This document shows positions 1 to 12,395 of a DNA stretch of 64,000 nt, piece after piece (position 1 is the first letter of the stretch; each line of letters starts with the position of its first letter). The notes beneath the pieces are model-generated. The model was not told where the DNA came from. It made no database searches and saw nothing but the letters and a program-made list of their open reading frames with translations. This stretch comes from Paragonimus skrjabini miyazakii (lineage: Eukaryota > Platyhelminthes > Trematoda > Plagiorchiida > Troglotrematidae). Location: positions 1-64,000 of the forward strand of contig JTDE01000221.1 in the NCBI GenBank assembly GCA_014338405.1, written 5' to 3'. Made by a program: the position numbers and the translations under genes.

Positions 1-92
1 CTACTGACAAGTAGTATGATGAGATCGTTCATCTGCATTCCACTAAATATACGGTGTGCAGACATATTAGAAGGAATCAACCGTGTGGTTTA

Positions 93-361
93 TCAGAGCG
101 TCGTGACCAGAATACTAGGCAGTAGTGCTGATGTGAAATGTTTAAATTCTTGACGAATTATAAACTGTTCGTGAATACTCAGAGTGATAATAGTAGCTAA
201 ATGGTCACGGTCACTTAACCAGGCGCCATCCAGCCGACCAGCCAGATGAACAAACGAGGTCGCAAACTTAGACGATGTTCTTGTCTGCTGCACTGGACAA
301 TCTGTCCCGTACCACTTGTCCATTAGTTCATTATTACGAACATATACTTTATGACATGGGT
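93..361 (-). CDS. possible 3' terminal exon, unknown protein
   Basis: The minus strand is open for about 90 codons and ends in TGA at 93-95. The translation has a believable amino-acid mix, with a WYGTDCP stretch near its start and an LAGRLDGAWLSDRDHLA stretch in the middle. An AG that could act as an acceptor lies just before base 361, but it has no good pyrimidine tract. I recognise no domain. An open frame of this length is expected several times by chance in this window, so it could easily be spurious. Confidence 0.12.
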
Positions 362-2139
362 CTTTAAATCACACGCTCGTTAGTCTTAAAACGTGTGATA
401 AACATTACAAAATTTAGTGAAAGTCGCTAAACGAAAGCAAACGAAACGTTCTTGAGTCCCAATTGAAACTAACTTACGTTCAACTACATAGTGATCAATT
501 TCGGGTACGTGGTTGCGACTGATGACTGGAGGTCCGTCGGTTATCATAGATGCATGGAGTTGGTGATGTCTACCCTATCAGCATACGTTTTTCAAACTGT
601 CACTCACATTTAGTAACACAGTGACATCATGAATGTTTTTGGACGTCTCGTTTCAGCAGGAAAATCACTCAATCTCGCTGTCAAACGTTCGGTTTCAAAT
701 ATTTGTGCACAATATCACGCAGTGCATATGTTACTATAGTTGGATGCAGTGTCGCTTTTTACAATTGTTACATAACGTCGCACCTACAATGTCATTTCAG
801 TGAGCTCACAATCGCGAGGGTCACAATTCACTTTCTAGTCAGGACGTACACAGGCGCCACTGTAAATAAAATTTCAACTGCGGAGAACGTGTGGTTTTTA
901 GACTGTGTGAAAATTTGTCAAGAAATTTGCAGTGTGAACACTAATGTCCAAACTTTCATCATACTCCTCAGAAAATTGCTAGTTATGCAAAATTTCTCTA
1001 GTTTCCACTTAGGAAGGGTTCGTTCATGAATATTTCAAGTGCAACTTTCACAGAAAAGCTAGTTCTTAAACAGCCTCACTTTTAACCAGCTGTTTTAACT
1101 CCATCAGACTTAGAAATACAGAGACAACAAGATGCATCAAGGCGGATAGTAAATGAATTGATCGTACGTCCTGAGACATTGGAACTACGGAATTGGCCAG
1201 TTAGCATTCATAAACGGTGCAAAGATAAAAGCGTCTCAGTAACAGGTAGAGAACACAGGATGCCAAACAAACCGATCGACAATGTTCCAATTAACCAGGA
1301 GAAAATCGAATTTCCTCGATCGCCGTTTTGATGTTTTTTAAAAAATTCGCAGACCATCTCAATTGATGTTGCTAGGTTGACAGACCAAAGGGTGGTAGGA
1401 CAGATTTATCAGTACTTGAGCAACGTTCGGCACAGTTGCTTCATGAGAACGTTGATAAAAGCCAAAGTAACAAAAAGAACAAACACTGATATTCTGGTTT
1501 CTTAGATTATGACAATTGAAATGTTTACATGTATACAATATCTTCTTTTTGGTGTTCGTTACGTTCAGTTTATATTAAAAATGATAGCTGGATTCTAGAA
1601 CAACCATTTTCTATAAATAATAAACGAATCACAGATGTTTCCAACTTCACATCTGTTAGACAAACGATTGTGATATTTCTGTCAGTAACATTACGAATAC
1701 CCGAGTAACTCTTGTTACCGTATTTTTTACTACACATATGTTGCAATACTAACATCACAAATGTGTGTGGGTAAAAGCTGATTATCGCAAGCGTTTCAGT
1801 GTAGACTCGTTAGTGCTTTAGTTCACACTTTGTTAACTGAAACGTTTTTCAAAATAAAAACATCGTAACAGCACATTCTTATAATGTGGCAACCACAAAT
1901 GTTCATATGTGGAATAAATAGCACGCGATACTGAAGGGCATTTACTTGGAAATTAGGATAATCAATATCCTGTCATGCTCTGAAACGTTAAATTCCTAGT
2001 GAACATTAGAGCAAACGAGAGCTTAAGGAAATTGAGTTTTTCTGGTGAACAAACAATTCCATGCTTCTTATTAAATTGATGGTTAGCCATTTTTGACAAA
2101 ATCTGTCAATTATTTCCGGCAAAACCGTTTAAACAATAC
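362..2139. other. no recognisable feature
   Basis: I see no gene, RNA or clear repeat here. A 108-codon open frame (703-1029, plus) has no domain, no convincing splice sites and ordinary composition, so I treat it as chance. Confidence 0.4.
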
Positions 2140-2400
2140 TCACAAGAATTTGGTCGTACTTAGTGTGAGAGTAACGGCGATGTGGTCAACATGAAGTGGT
2201 CCTCATGAAGTCGTGGCTGGAATAACAGTCTTGGTCGTGCCATGGACATGAACTACGGACTGGACATAGCAAAATCGAAGATGGAGCATAATACTCTTCT
2301 TCGGGATGAGATGACTGGAAAGTATCCGACCAGTTGTGAGTGATCTACAATTATTAAAGGAAGTTTGCTCCGACTAATTACACGGCGACAACATTTCGAT
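2140..2400 (+). repeat. family A hammerhead-SINE, very degenerate copy
   Basis: Blocks in the right order resemble the 44.6 kb family A copy: a GGTCGTACTTAGTGTGAG block, a CTCATGAA block, a GACTGGAAAGTAT block and a final block like GATCAATTGTGGGTGA followed by CCGACTA. The tRNA-like boxes and the ribozyme core are no longer readable. Boundaries are approximate and the call rests on visual alignment only. Confidence 0.4.
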
Positions 2401-5400
2401 GTTTTTGTTCCTACTAAACACTGGAAACGTTAGAACTTGTGGAGTTTCAACTTGACTGATTCATCCTATTCAACTGATGATCATCACAAGCATGATATGT
2501 TTTTTTTTACTCGGCTGTCGATATTCTTATAAAAAATTACATGAACTTTGTGCCTGGTTCGTTGATCACACACAACGTCTCACATGCAGTTATCGACTTG
2601 AGTTTGACCGATAACGTGGTCGTCTAACCACAGTGGCTCTGACAGACACTTGCACACCAGTTTGAAATATGATAGACTGTTGATGAACGTGTGTGTGCGC
2701 GCTCATGCAGTAAGCTAAGCATACGCTGGTGGTAGGACCGACTATCTGAATGTAAATCACATGCTACGAGTTTACACAGTGAGCAAAGTATCGTGGGTAG
2801 TCACTAAGTGTTTGTGTGTGTACTTCGCAAAATTGCTGCTGTGATGATGTTCCATTTTGTGCGTCAGCCGATGATACACTAACGTTTCGCTCTGATCACC
2901 TGCTTGTTGAAATTCGAGTTATGACTCGGTCAACCTCGCAAAAGCGCCAAAGCGAACGCCCACTGAGAGGCAAACAGGAATGTGATATGTTAATAGCTGG
3001 ATAATTAGCCCGAGAGTACTCCAGTCAGCATATAGAAACCTATTGATTTAACACGGTCGACCAGCCTAAGTCGAACCATATGACTGGCGAATTCAAGTGG
3101 GGCAAATGGGTGAAATTTTATCGTCCATCTGCATTTGCATTCAGTCTATCCCTTGAAGGATTAAAAAAAGAATCACACTTCTTAGAAAGCCTCGGGTGCT
3201 ATTAGTTAACTATTAGACTATACTCAAGCAATTTAGCAAAAGTAAAAACATAGCGAATCAGTTCGCATTCAATGTTCTCGTCAGGCCAAACGGAACACAA
3301 CTGATGTGAAAGTGATAGGCAACAGACAAGGCGGTGATATAGAAGCAACTTAAACAATCTAGGCGAAATGCATCTGTGCACATAAATTCAAGTCCTGCAA
3401 ACCAATTCGAACGCTCGCAGCGTCATACACCTTAAGTGTACCTACGTGTAAAGCAGTTGAACGGGCTGAAAGCGACATCTAACTTCACCCTATGACGTCA
3501 CACAGGCGAACACTGCGCTATGCTGAAGCTGTTGCAATACGAAAGTTCAAACCCGTGTTGTGTGTTCAAAAACAACTGTTTGTAGGGTTGTCACTACCTT
3601 GGTAGCGACAATGATTGTGCACTCTGACAATTGACTTTCTCTGATATCTTGTTCGTTTTATCACTGATATATAAATGGTCTGTAGTATGCATTCGTAAAG
3701 ATGCAGCGAAATTTGTCCGGACATAAATCGTGCAATATCAACCTATTGTCTTCTTTATTCAAATTCTTGACGGGAAAAGAATGTTTCAAGTTTGAAGAAC
3801 TAATGTTTTTATTGCTGAAGTTCTAAAAATTCTTAGATTTTCAATGACGTGATGCTTATTATGAGCTGTTGCTTGTATAGGATTGCCAAGACTGCCTTGT
3901 CGAAACTGCGTAAGACTCATATCATGAAGACCTATGGGACAACAAACTATAAACATTAAGATGAATTACAGTCAAATATAGAAGCAAAATCAGCATAATC
4001 CCAAAGAACACCAAGCTACGGTGGTAAATTAAGTAATCACAGATTTTTCAAAAACTAAATTATTGTTCTCCATTTTGGAATAACATTGTCCACGGTGTTC
4101 CATGATATACGTAAGTTACTCGATGCTAATTGTTGTGCATAATTCAAAAAAAACAGTTGTTCTAAAAGTAGCAGTTGGTTTTATGCGTATTTATGACGGT
4201 TTGTATTTCGCGCGCTACAACAAACTGTGCTCTCAGAACTGATCATTTCCAACAGCATATTCTAACCAATCGATGTTAGATGCTTGGCCGCGTACTGGTC
4301 AATTAGACAGACACATATTCTCAGATGAAACCAGGCTAATGGTGGCCATCGTCGGACGCTCGTCAATTTTGTGCATATATTCACTGCAATTACAGCATAG
4401 AAAAGAAAGAGTTTTTAACACACTCTTACGAGAAAGACAGCGTAAAAAGACGAGTGAACCCAAAAGGTTCAGTTTACCGTGAGTAGCGAAAACCTATTTG
4501 ATTAATCGCTTAACCTAAAACCCGACAAATTAGGCAGTCTAGTGGCAGACAGATCCAACGTCATTTTAGAATACGATGTCAGGATTGGACAAACAATTCC
4601 ATTGTTATATTTTTCGTTATTTGTTAAGTTATTTGATCTGCACTAAACCAATCAAGTTACAGCTTGTGACGTTGCACGTGGCAATAATATCAGCCGGTGA
4701 AAGACCCTGGTTAGTTTACTGCTGATGTACATCTATAAGTTTGTGTTTTTATCCCAGGAATAACTATTGCTTACAGAAACCAGTTCGTAGTCTTCTCCAT
4801 AGTACTCACACAGTGGGTTTGAATTCAAGTGCCTTCCCTTGGGCCATTCGAAGTCTCTAATTCCGAGTATTACACCGTATCTATAACTTGTGCAATTAGG
4901 GTTCAAACTAGCTCACGGTCATTGTATTACGACCTCAACATATTATGAAAACGTTCGATGTTATCAGTGGAATGAGATGCCACTTCATTTGGCGTTGCTT
5001 TTTGACTATTAGTTGATCGTCAGAGGTCTTCTTTTCATCTGTAACCAGCCAAAAATTATAGAATGACCGATCACTAGACAAGTACCGTTGCGAAGCAAAA
5101 GCCTTCAAAAGAATACAGAGAGAATGATGGTGGAGAGTAAACGTGACAAACACTCCCATAAGAGGAAATGACAAAATGAGGTGTATATCAAGGATGGCAG
5201 TTACAGTTTTGTTGTCGCACCATACCGCAATAAAACGCACGATCATTGTTCCCATTTTTCTGTTTTATAATTTGTGAACAGTTGTGTTTGAGTAGAACCA
5301 CCGTAAATTTCGAGACTATAGCCAGAACAATCATGTTGCTCAAACTGTGTAAAGTTCTGGCCGGAGCTGGTTTAGAATTGTCAACACAGAACTTGTCTTG

Positions 5401-8400
5401 ACTACACGTTAGTGTAGCGAGGACGAGCGATCGCCATATATAATACTGTCACCACTACTCAGTAGCCAGACAGGAACATGTATTGAGTACTGATGTAACC
5501 GGGGGGGAACTATTAGAAGAAACGCTGGAGTGCACTGTGGCATGAAATTGTGTTTTTCATACATCAATTGGGCATTGGTAATCGTAGTAACCGTTACATC
5601 CTCCGAAAAGTTTCATATGCAAATGAGTTCGACTGGTGTGATGCTGAAGCGTATGTTGATTTTCTGAATAAGAAATCCTTTATTACACCCGCGTCTTTGG
5701 CTGACAATATTGACACGGTTTCGCTTCCTCTTGTGCGATCTTACAAAATGGAGGGAAGACTTAACACAGACTTGACACCTGGACATAACGGGTTTACTTT
5801 CCTAATATCTGTATGAAAGCTAGCTATAAATCATTAATCGGTTATAGAAGTGTCACTAAGCGCTGGGTAAGTTCCCCGTTTGGATCTCAACTTGGGAAGC
5901 GGAATAAACCTACAGTGGTCACGTGATTATTGACCAGTCAGTCTTACAAATAATGTGGTTTGTAATCTTTCAAGAGCAACGTACCACATGATATCGGCGG
6001 TAGAATAGGAAGCAACAAAATGGCTGAAGAGAAGTCTATATATTTAACTGACATACAGGTGGATTGTTGATCGAGACAAGTCAGATAGTGTTACGACAGA
6101 TCAGTGCCCAGTTCAACCGAAAGATAAAATTCGGCCCTATCTAATAGATAGCCATCACCAACTAACATTTTTTTACAAGAACAAACAAACGAAAAAACGC
6201 TTATGGGTCTGAACCTTGGTAAGTCGACGATAATAATGTCCAATTACAAGGACGGGATAATTGATCGGTATATAGTTTATTTATGTCAAGCATAAAAACG
6301 AACAACGTGTAAAATAATAGACATTATGGACAGTGTGTTAAACAAATGTGGGTAGAAAACTGTGTTAGAGACATCAGAAAAACTTCTCGCAAGTGCCAAG
6401 AGATTTTGTCAGAGTGTGATAACAAATAGATAAGCAGAATGTTGTTAACTAAAGATGGTTAGATCGTGAAACCTCGACGATAACTGCCAATCGTCTATAA
6501 GATGGCTCTCTATTGCAAACAGCAATGAGTATGTCTTGTATAGTTTGTTGCAACTAGCTAACTTATAGTTAACTAATTTTGGTTTGGATAGCTTCAAACA
6601 AAAAGTCTGACATCGAACCGTGACTAACACGGATAGAATGTGTTTAGATTAATCCAAATTATGAAGAGAAGATTTACTAATCTAAATGACCACAACGATG
6701 TAATTGAGCTTCTAAATGTGTGAAAAATGGAATACGTGACAAAAAATTCAGTGAGTTGATAGCATCTCAGCAAAAGAAGAGACACACCGGGATACTCTTC
6801 AAGCTTACAGGGTAAGTGTGAAGATGAAGACCATTGAGAAATATTGTAATAGGCGGTTTATAAGGTATTGCTTGAGTGTGATTGATTTCGGGTACCTCCT
6901 CATGACATCTTCATTTGCATAACTCTCCGAAGATGACCAAAGAAGGTTTACATATATTTAAAAAGCGGACAGATAAATGACAGAAAACCACATATTTCAA
7001 GACGAGTCGTACTTTAAGGATACCCATCTGTCATAGATCTTCACGACGTAGGTGGCCACTGTTTATTTCCACGATTTCTTAATAGCTAGACGTCTTAATT
7101 TCATCATAGAAGGCAGATCGTTTTTACTTAATTTCGTGGTTTATTAATCTAGGCAAACTTATCTTGATTAAAAAGTACATCGTATCTGAGTCCGGTTTGA
7201 GTTGCTATAATGACTGAAGATAAACGACGACGATATGCATTACGGTGCAAATAGCCGCCTGCGTTATACCTTTTTTTATACTTACATTGGCACAACTATT
7301 TCCGGAATATCTTCGGAAGAATTATAAATGAGTACGAAGCCTCCGCTAGCTCGTTCCTACACTACCATACTATTTGCACCACCAGTAGTAATTAGTAACA
7401 AGGTATTAACAGGCTGCCTCAACTCACTACGTGATGTACATGAGACTGGTGGCCCAACAGGCATAACATTAGATCCAATATAACATGGTTAATTCCCCTC
7501 CTTTTATATGCCATTTGCATGAAGACCTCGAAGTTAATCGACAGCGATCACCGAAAAACGGTTTGTCGTCACGCACTGAGCCGAACTGAACACCAAGTTC
7601 GTTTATTTTATATTTATGAGATTCTATTGAAATGTACTGGTCGCTTTAGATTTTCCGAACCTAGAGGCTTGTCTTACTGTTTTGCACTTACTTGGTTGAT
7701 CAGTTAATTTAATGCGTGTTTTTCGTAAATATAAATTAGTCTTGCATAGTTTTCTGCTCTGTCACCAGCACACATGTCTAACTTGTTGATGGCATATTTT
7801 ACAGATTTTTTTCCATCTGGCTTTTGTCCGTCACACTGTCTTCAAAGAATCTAAATGTTCAAATGGTTTGAGCATTAGCACTTTCCATAGTTGTCGTTCG
7901 CTGTTATTTTTTTTATACCTTTTTTCTAGTTCAAACGAGGTCAAGAGTCGACTTTGTACGCCTGAAGGGCTATATAACCCATATCCAAACAACAGTGTTT
8001 ACAGTCATTGATTTCGCCCATGTCTAATTGAGGTGTTAGAAATTTGTGGTTAACCAGAGATCGTGCATGATAGGGGATGACAGATGATGCACAACTAAGT
8101 ATGCGAACACAGGATTGAAATTACACGTACAATTTAGTAAAGGTATTTATAAAAACGATTAATAGAATCAAGAAGAAATTAACATAGAGATTCACAAAAC
8201 AGAGTATTAGTCCATCGGAGGAAGTTGGACATTACATAGGATTTTTCAAGATTGCGGTAGCGTAAGTTAGTAAATGTGTGTGGATTTTATTTGCGCTCTA
8301 CGGTTTCTTTGCTGGTCGGGGTTATTGGAAATGTTTCACTGTTGACACAGAAGCTATGCCCTACCAGTTGCGTTATTCACAAACATGACAGTGTTTAAGG

Positions 8401-8572
8401 CATGTTAGCCACAAACAGTTGAAGGAATTGAAACAGTATTGGACATGGATTGATTTTACATTGGTAATGGTTATGCTGCAGAACTGAGTTTCCACCTACG
8501 GTAGACTGAGAAGATGTGAGAAACAAGACCACATTCAGAAATCCTAACAGGTTGGTTACTGTGTCTCTTATC
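2401..8572. other. no recognisable feature
   Basis: About 6 kb with only short open frames (the longest are 106 codons at 4935-5255 minus and 88 codons at 5550-5816 plus). None has a domain I recognise or flanking splice sites worth claiming. I see no clear repeat family. Confidence 0.4.
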
Positions 8573-8870
8573 AAGACGACCAAGTAACCTGTCCACTGCT
8601 CACAGACGAAGGTGGTTGAGCGTTCAGATGTGACTGTTCGGTCGTCCCTAGTGTGAGGTCACTGACTAATTGGTCAACAAGGTTGCCGCGTGAACACGTG
8701 GCCAGAATTCTAGTCCAGGCCGTAGCAAGGATATATACAATTGACGAGCTGCAGCAAGAGTGAAACTTGAGTATACTGCTTTTTCTCGGAAGATGCTGGT
8801 TGGACAGTCTATCTGAATGCGAAGGTGAGTGACGTTCAATTTGAAACAAATGAGATCTGTTGTGACTGGA
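8573..8870 (+). repeat. family A hammerhead-SINE, diverged subfamily copy
   Basis: The copy keeps the order of family A blocks: GTGGTTGAGCGTTCAGATG, then TCGGTCGT, then GGTCAACAAGGTTGCCGCGTGAA (tRNA-like part), then a hammerhead region near 8740-8785, then the 3' block GTGAGTGACGTTCAATTTGAA. In the ribozyme region the first C of CTGACGA has become T, and stem I and stem II pairing are broken, so it should be inactive. It shares the variant blocks GTCCAGGCCGTAGCAAGGAT and GAGCTGCAGCAAGAGTGAAAC, which suggests an older subfamily. The 128-codon open frame on the opposite strand (8571-8957) is only antisense of this repeat. Confidence 0.75.
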
Positions 8871-10979
8871 TCTACGGCCTGCTACAAATAACGGTAATGA
8901 ACAACGAATTACGGAATATACGCTGTCAGTTAGTCTCTTACCATCCAACCAATCCACCCGAGGTTAAAGCATGAACACAAGGAAAAAAGACTGGTCTTCA
9001 AACAGAGCTTTTTATGTCGCTCAGTCCAAAGACAACATTATCACAAACCCGTTCGTATATATAGGGTTTGGAACTAGCAATAATCAAGGTCAAAGGGAAC
9101 GGACCAGACAAAAGTCTAGACAGTACAGTCTAGGTGTGTAGTCGGGTTGACAACAACAGTTGTCACGAGGACTTAGATCGATCGTGAAGACCGGGGAGGT
9201 GTACGACCATGGCAAGGGTGAAGGTCACTCACAAGTGAACTTTGTTAGTCTTCTGATCACACAATATTTTCTGGGAACTGGCGAATTCCCCGACAGGATC
9301 GATAAGATAAGTGACAGGAGTCAGTTAAATAGTCAATTTGGTTTGTTGGATGCAAAAGAAGTTGTAATCTGTAAGACAGTCGTAACTGAATTTTACTGAA
9401 AGAGGACTAGCCACCATGTGCAAGAAACGTCGGTACCGATAATTCTCAGACGGGCGCTAGCATTTCGCAACTAAATGAATTAAGAGAAACTTAGATGAAG
9501 TTTATGAGAATCGCTATACCAATACTCAACCTGATCTACACATACGGTAGCCCGTGAACTCAAAAATTGAAGAGGAAAATTATAGTAGGTATGTTCTGCC
9601 TAACGTGTGTGGTAACGCAGTATAGTATTAAAACTCTCGACCGATTAAGCTACACCCACGGCATTGGGAGATTTACCCCTAATTGGGTATATCCGAATTG
9701 TGAAGGCGGTCTGGTCACATATTTGCCTGCTTACTCCGTACATTACATTCAGATTATGATCCCTTAAAATATCTTCGTTATTTGTTGGACGAAACTTTGC
9801 TAATGAGTGCTTTCTTAGTTAGAGGATTGTTTTGGTGTTAGCTATTTTTCCTCTACGATACTAGCAGTACACTGACAACGAACCGTGAGTTGATATTATT
9901 TCTAAATGCTAAACGTTTATGGGTCCCTCCACCCCTATGTGAACACTATCATTAGCTGCCAACTCATTTTTAATCTAGGAAAGATAAACCATGTGTTGGG
10001 GCAATATACGGCTGAACTTAGCAGAAAAGGCTTTGCGACGGAAGGCAGCACAAATTTATTTTAAGAGTTTCAGTGTCATCTGTGTCTTTTATCTGGAGAC
10101 ACGCAGCAGTAGCAGTCGTTCTTCACTGAAGCTGCAGATGGCACTCATCTATGGATGCGAGCTGCTTAGTGTCGCCTTGATTGAACTACGTTCAATTTTG
10201 ATGGTGAATGTCAGCTTTGAGCAGCCAGCTGTTTTTTTAGAACCACTGGTTATGGAAGTCCAATTATTTCAACATAAGCATCGTTTACATGAATAGATCA
10301 CTTCAAAGTGTGTGCTTTTTATGTTACAGACTAGGATTTGAGATGCGTTTTGTTTGTGGTTTAATTTGATGGTAGTCATCAAAAGTTTTTGATATAAAGT
10401 CTACTAAGAATGAAGAAAATAAACTTAGTATATTACGACGTGGTAAAGGAAGTAGGTTAGGTTATCTGGTTAGTTTAAAAGCACCCTTCCTCGGAGCAGA
10501 ATAGACAGTAACTCGGAATGTCAGACCACTAGGTTGAACATAACTGCAAACGTTGAAGAATGACAAAGAAACCCTGAGAACGATCATGGATCTCAGGAAC
10601 GCTAATAAAGGGAAATAATTGTTGTCCTTGTAAGACATTCGGATTCTTGGTAAGCTGGTAGGCCATTCGACATTTGGAGCGTGTAAAATAAAAACAGTCT
10701 TGAAACTAGCGTTCTACCAAAGTTGCAAGAAATGTTTGAATGTTGAAATTCTGAACAGTGAAAGATAGTTCGATATTTTTTACGGTTAGTAGTGCAACAG
10801 AACGGGTTATCCGAGGTTGTTTACCGGAGATATCTTCTTCAAGAATTGATTATGGGCCTTACTCTGGTACTGTTGACGTTTGATCATCTTTTCATGCATT
10901 GTACACGCGTTTGATCGCAGCAGTTTTATTCAGATGGACTCTTCAGTCAATCTTTTCAGAAAGTATAACTATGTCCAAG
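8871..10979. other. no recognisable feature
   Basis: Short open frames only, for example 101 codons at 9991-10296 (plus), without domains or convincing splice sites. No clear repeat was seen. Confidence 0.4.
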
Positions 10980-11345
10980 TTCTGCTGTTCGGTAGTCCAT
11001 GTTCCTGCCACCGACAGGATCTGAACACCGGCCACGTCTTTGTGGAACAACCGTGTTGAAGACTGTGCAACAGGCTGTACATCAGACACAACCAAGTAAT
11101 CGTAGGCGAACTTTCAGCCACACTCACTCGTGAGTAGCGTTCATATTGCCGGATGGTGTTCAGGGAAAACAGTAGGTGTCATGTTTACTGTAAACTATTG
11201 ACAAGAGCAAAACTAGGGTATAGGGCTTCTTTTTGTAACGATCTGACTGAAAAATCCACGAGAATCCAAAATCTGTGATCAAATATGAGTGATTTTCAAG
11301 TTAAAATTGATCAGCTGCCGTCTACTCATCAATAATTTTTGATGA
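10980..11345. repeat. family A hammerhead-SINE, 5'-inverted chimeric copy
   Basis: The left part (about 10980-11170) is family A reading on the minus strand and covers the tRNA-like half: GCCACCGACAGGATCTGAAC corresponds to the reverse complement of the B-box region, followed by the upstream GTGAACGCTCAACCA-like block. The right part (about 11205-11345) is the same family on the plus strand and covers the 3' half, from GCAAAACTAGGG (the end of the ribozyme) to CTACTCATCAATAAT. An inverted 5' half joined to a sense 3' half is the standard product of twin priming during target-primed reverse transcription. No intact ribozyme remains. Confidence 0.65.
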
Positions 11346-11839
11346 AACTTTACTGTTTATCAACTCAAAGGATCTACTAATGGGATTCAATAGGACTGGC
11401 TGATTGGAGATTCACGGCTTATTCACAGTTCGAGATTTTCATGACACTGACGCTGGGTTACTGACTGTTTCTTTTTGTGGTTTGTTCCAAATTGGTTTGA
11501 CTGATGTTCAAAGCTTATAGTAGTTTGTGATCTTAACGTTCTCAACGCATGACTGACCGTTCACTTGACTTCTCTTTGTTGCGCTGAGGCGAAACCGAGT
11601 GAACTCGAGCAATCGAATGGTAAATTCTTGTGGGCCGTTTCACATAATCATATTAAGTGAAGTGAAGTCGATCAAAATTAGTATGTTCCATGCAGTTCGG
11701 GCGGGAGTACAAGCGATATACTGGGAACTACAAAAGACTGTAGTCCAAGTCGAATTCAACTTGTCAATATAAATCTCCAACTCGCACGTCACTGACATGA
11801 GTTTCACTGTCGATCATCGCCGAGCTCAGCGGACAATCA
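11346..11839. other. no recognisable feature
   Basis: Nothing identified. The last 50 bases may be a very decayed extension of the next family A copy. Confidence 0.35.
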
Positions 11840-11995
11840 AGGACCAGAGACAGCTTTACCAGAAGCAAAACCGGAAATAGCGCTTTTTTCCAAAACAAAA
11901 CGGCTGACTGAGAATTCCATGGGAATGAGGAAGCTACGATCATTTGTAAGTGATGTGCATTTTGAGACAACCGACGCCCCGACTACCCATACGTT
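11840..11995 (+). repeat. family A hammerhead-SINE, 3' fragment
   Basis: It matches the 3' half of the 44.6 kb copy: the CCATGGGAATGAGGAAGCTA block corresponds to CTATGGGAATGTGACAGCTG, followed by CGATCATTTGTAAGTGATGT and CCCCGACTACCCAT. The ribozyme region upstream is mutated beyond function. It is followed at once by another copy in the same orientation. Confidence 0.65.
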
Positions 11996-12059
11996 ATCTA
12001 ACATATTGCTTAGCATGTCCAATGAAAGCGGCAACTTCAACCGGAGCCAGACTTTCTCA

Positions 12060-12395
12060 TTGCTTGATTATCAATTGGGATTAATAAGGGAAGCGGTCGG
12101 ATATTCTGTTAATTACCGGCAGACCAATGTGGCTGTGTATTTGCACAGTTGCACACTTCATTACTGCCTACTACGAAAACAATGGCCCACTGGTCAGCAA
12201 GGTTATCTCGTGAAGACTTGGCGGTGGCATCAAAATGTATTACTGAAAAGTTCTACCGAAGATGAAACTCGAATACAGTATTTTTTTCCGAAGATGGTTG
12301 GCTGAAAGGTCTATCGGAATTTGTAATCTGCGTTCAACCATGAGTGACGTTCAACTCATTTCGATGCTAAAACGTTTGTGAGCAGACGGCATGAA
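12060..12395 (+). repeat. family A hammerhead-SINE, diverged subfamily copy
   Basis: Family A blocks are in sense order: a tRNA-like part with GGTCAGCAAGGTTATCTCGT, a decayed ribozyme region around 12240-12285 where GATGAAACTCGAATACAG still resembles the GAAAC-stem III part, then GGTTGGCTGAAAGGTCTATC and GAGTGACGTTCAACTCA. It resembles the 8.6 kb copy more than the 44.6 kb copy. The 128-codon open frame 11919-12305 runs through this and the previous copy and is not a gene. Confidence 0.6.

Noticed and set aside
703..1029. 108-codon open frame as a gene
   Set aside because: With about 6% stop codons per frame, several frames of 100 codons or more are expected by chance; there is no domain or splice support.
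8571..8957. 128-codon open frame on the minus strand
   Set aside because: It is antisense of a family A repeat, with no independent support.
11919..12305. 128-codon open frame on the plus strand
   Set aside because: It runs through two neighbouring family A copies and is explained by repeat sequence.
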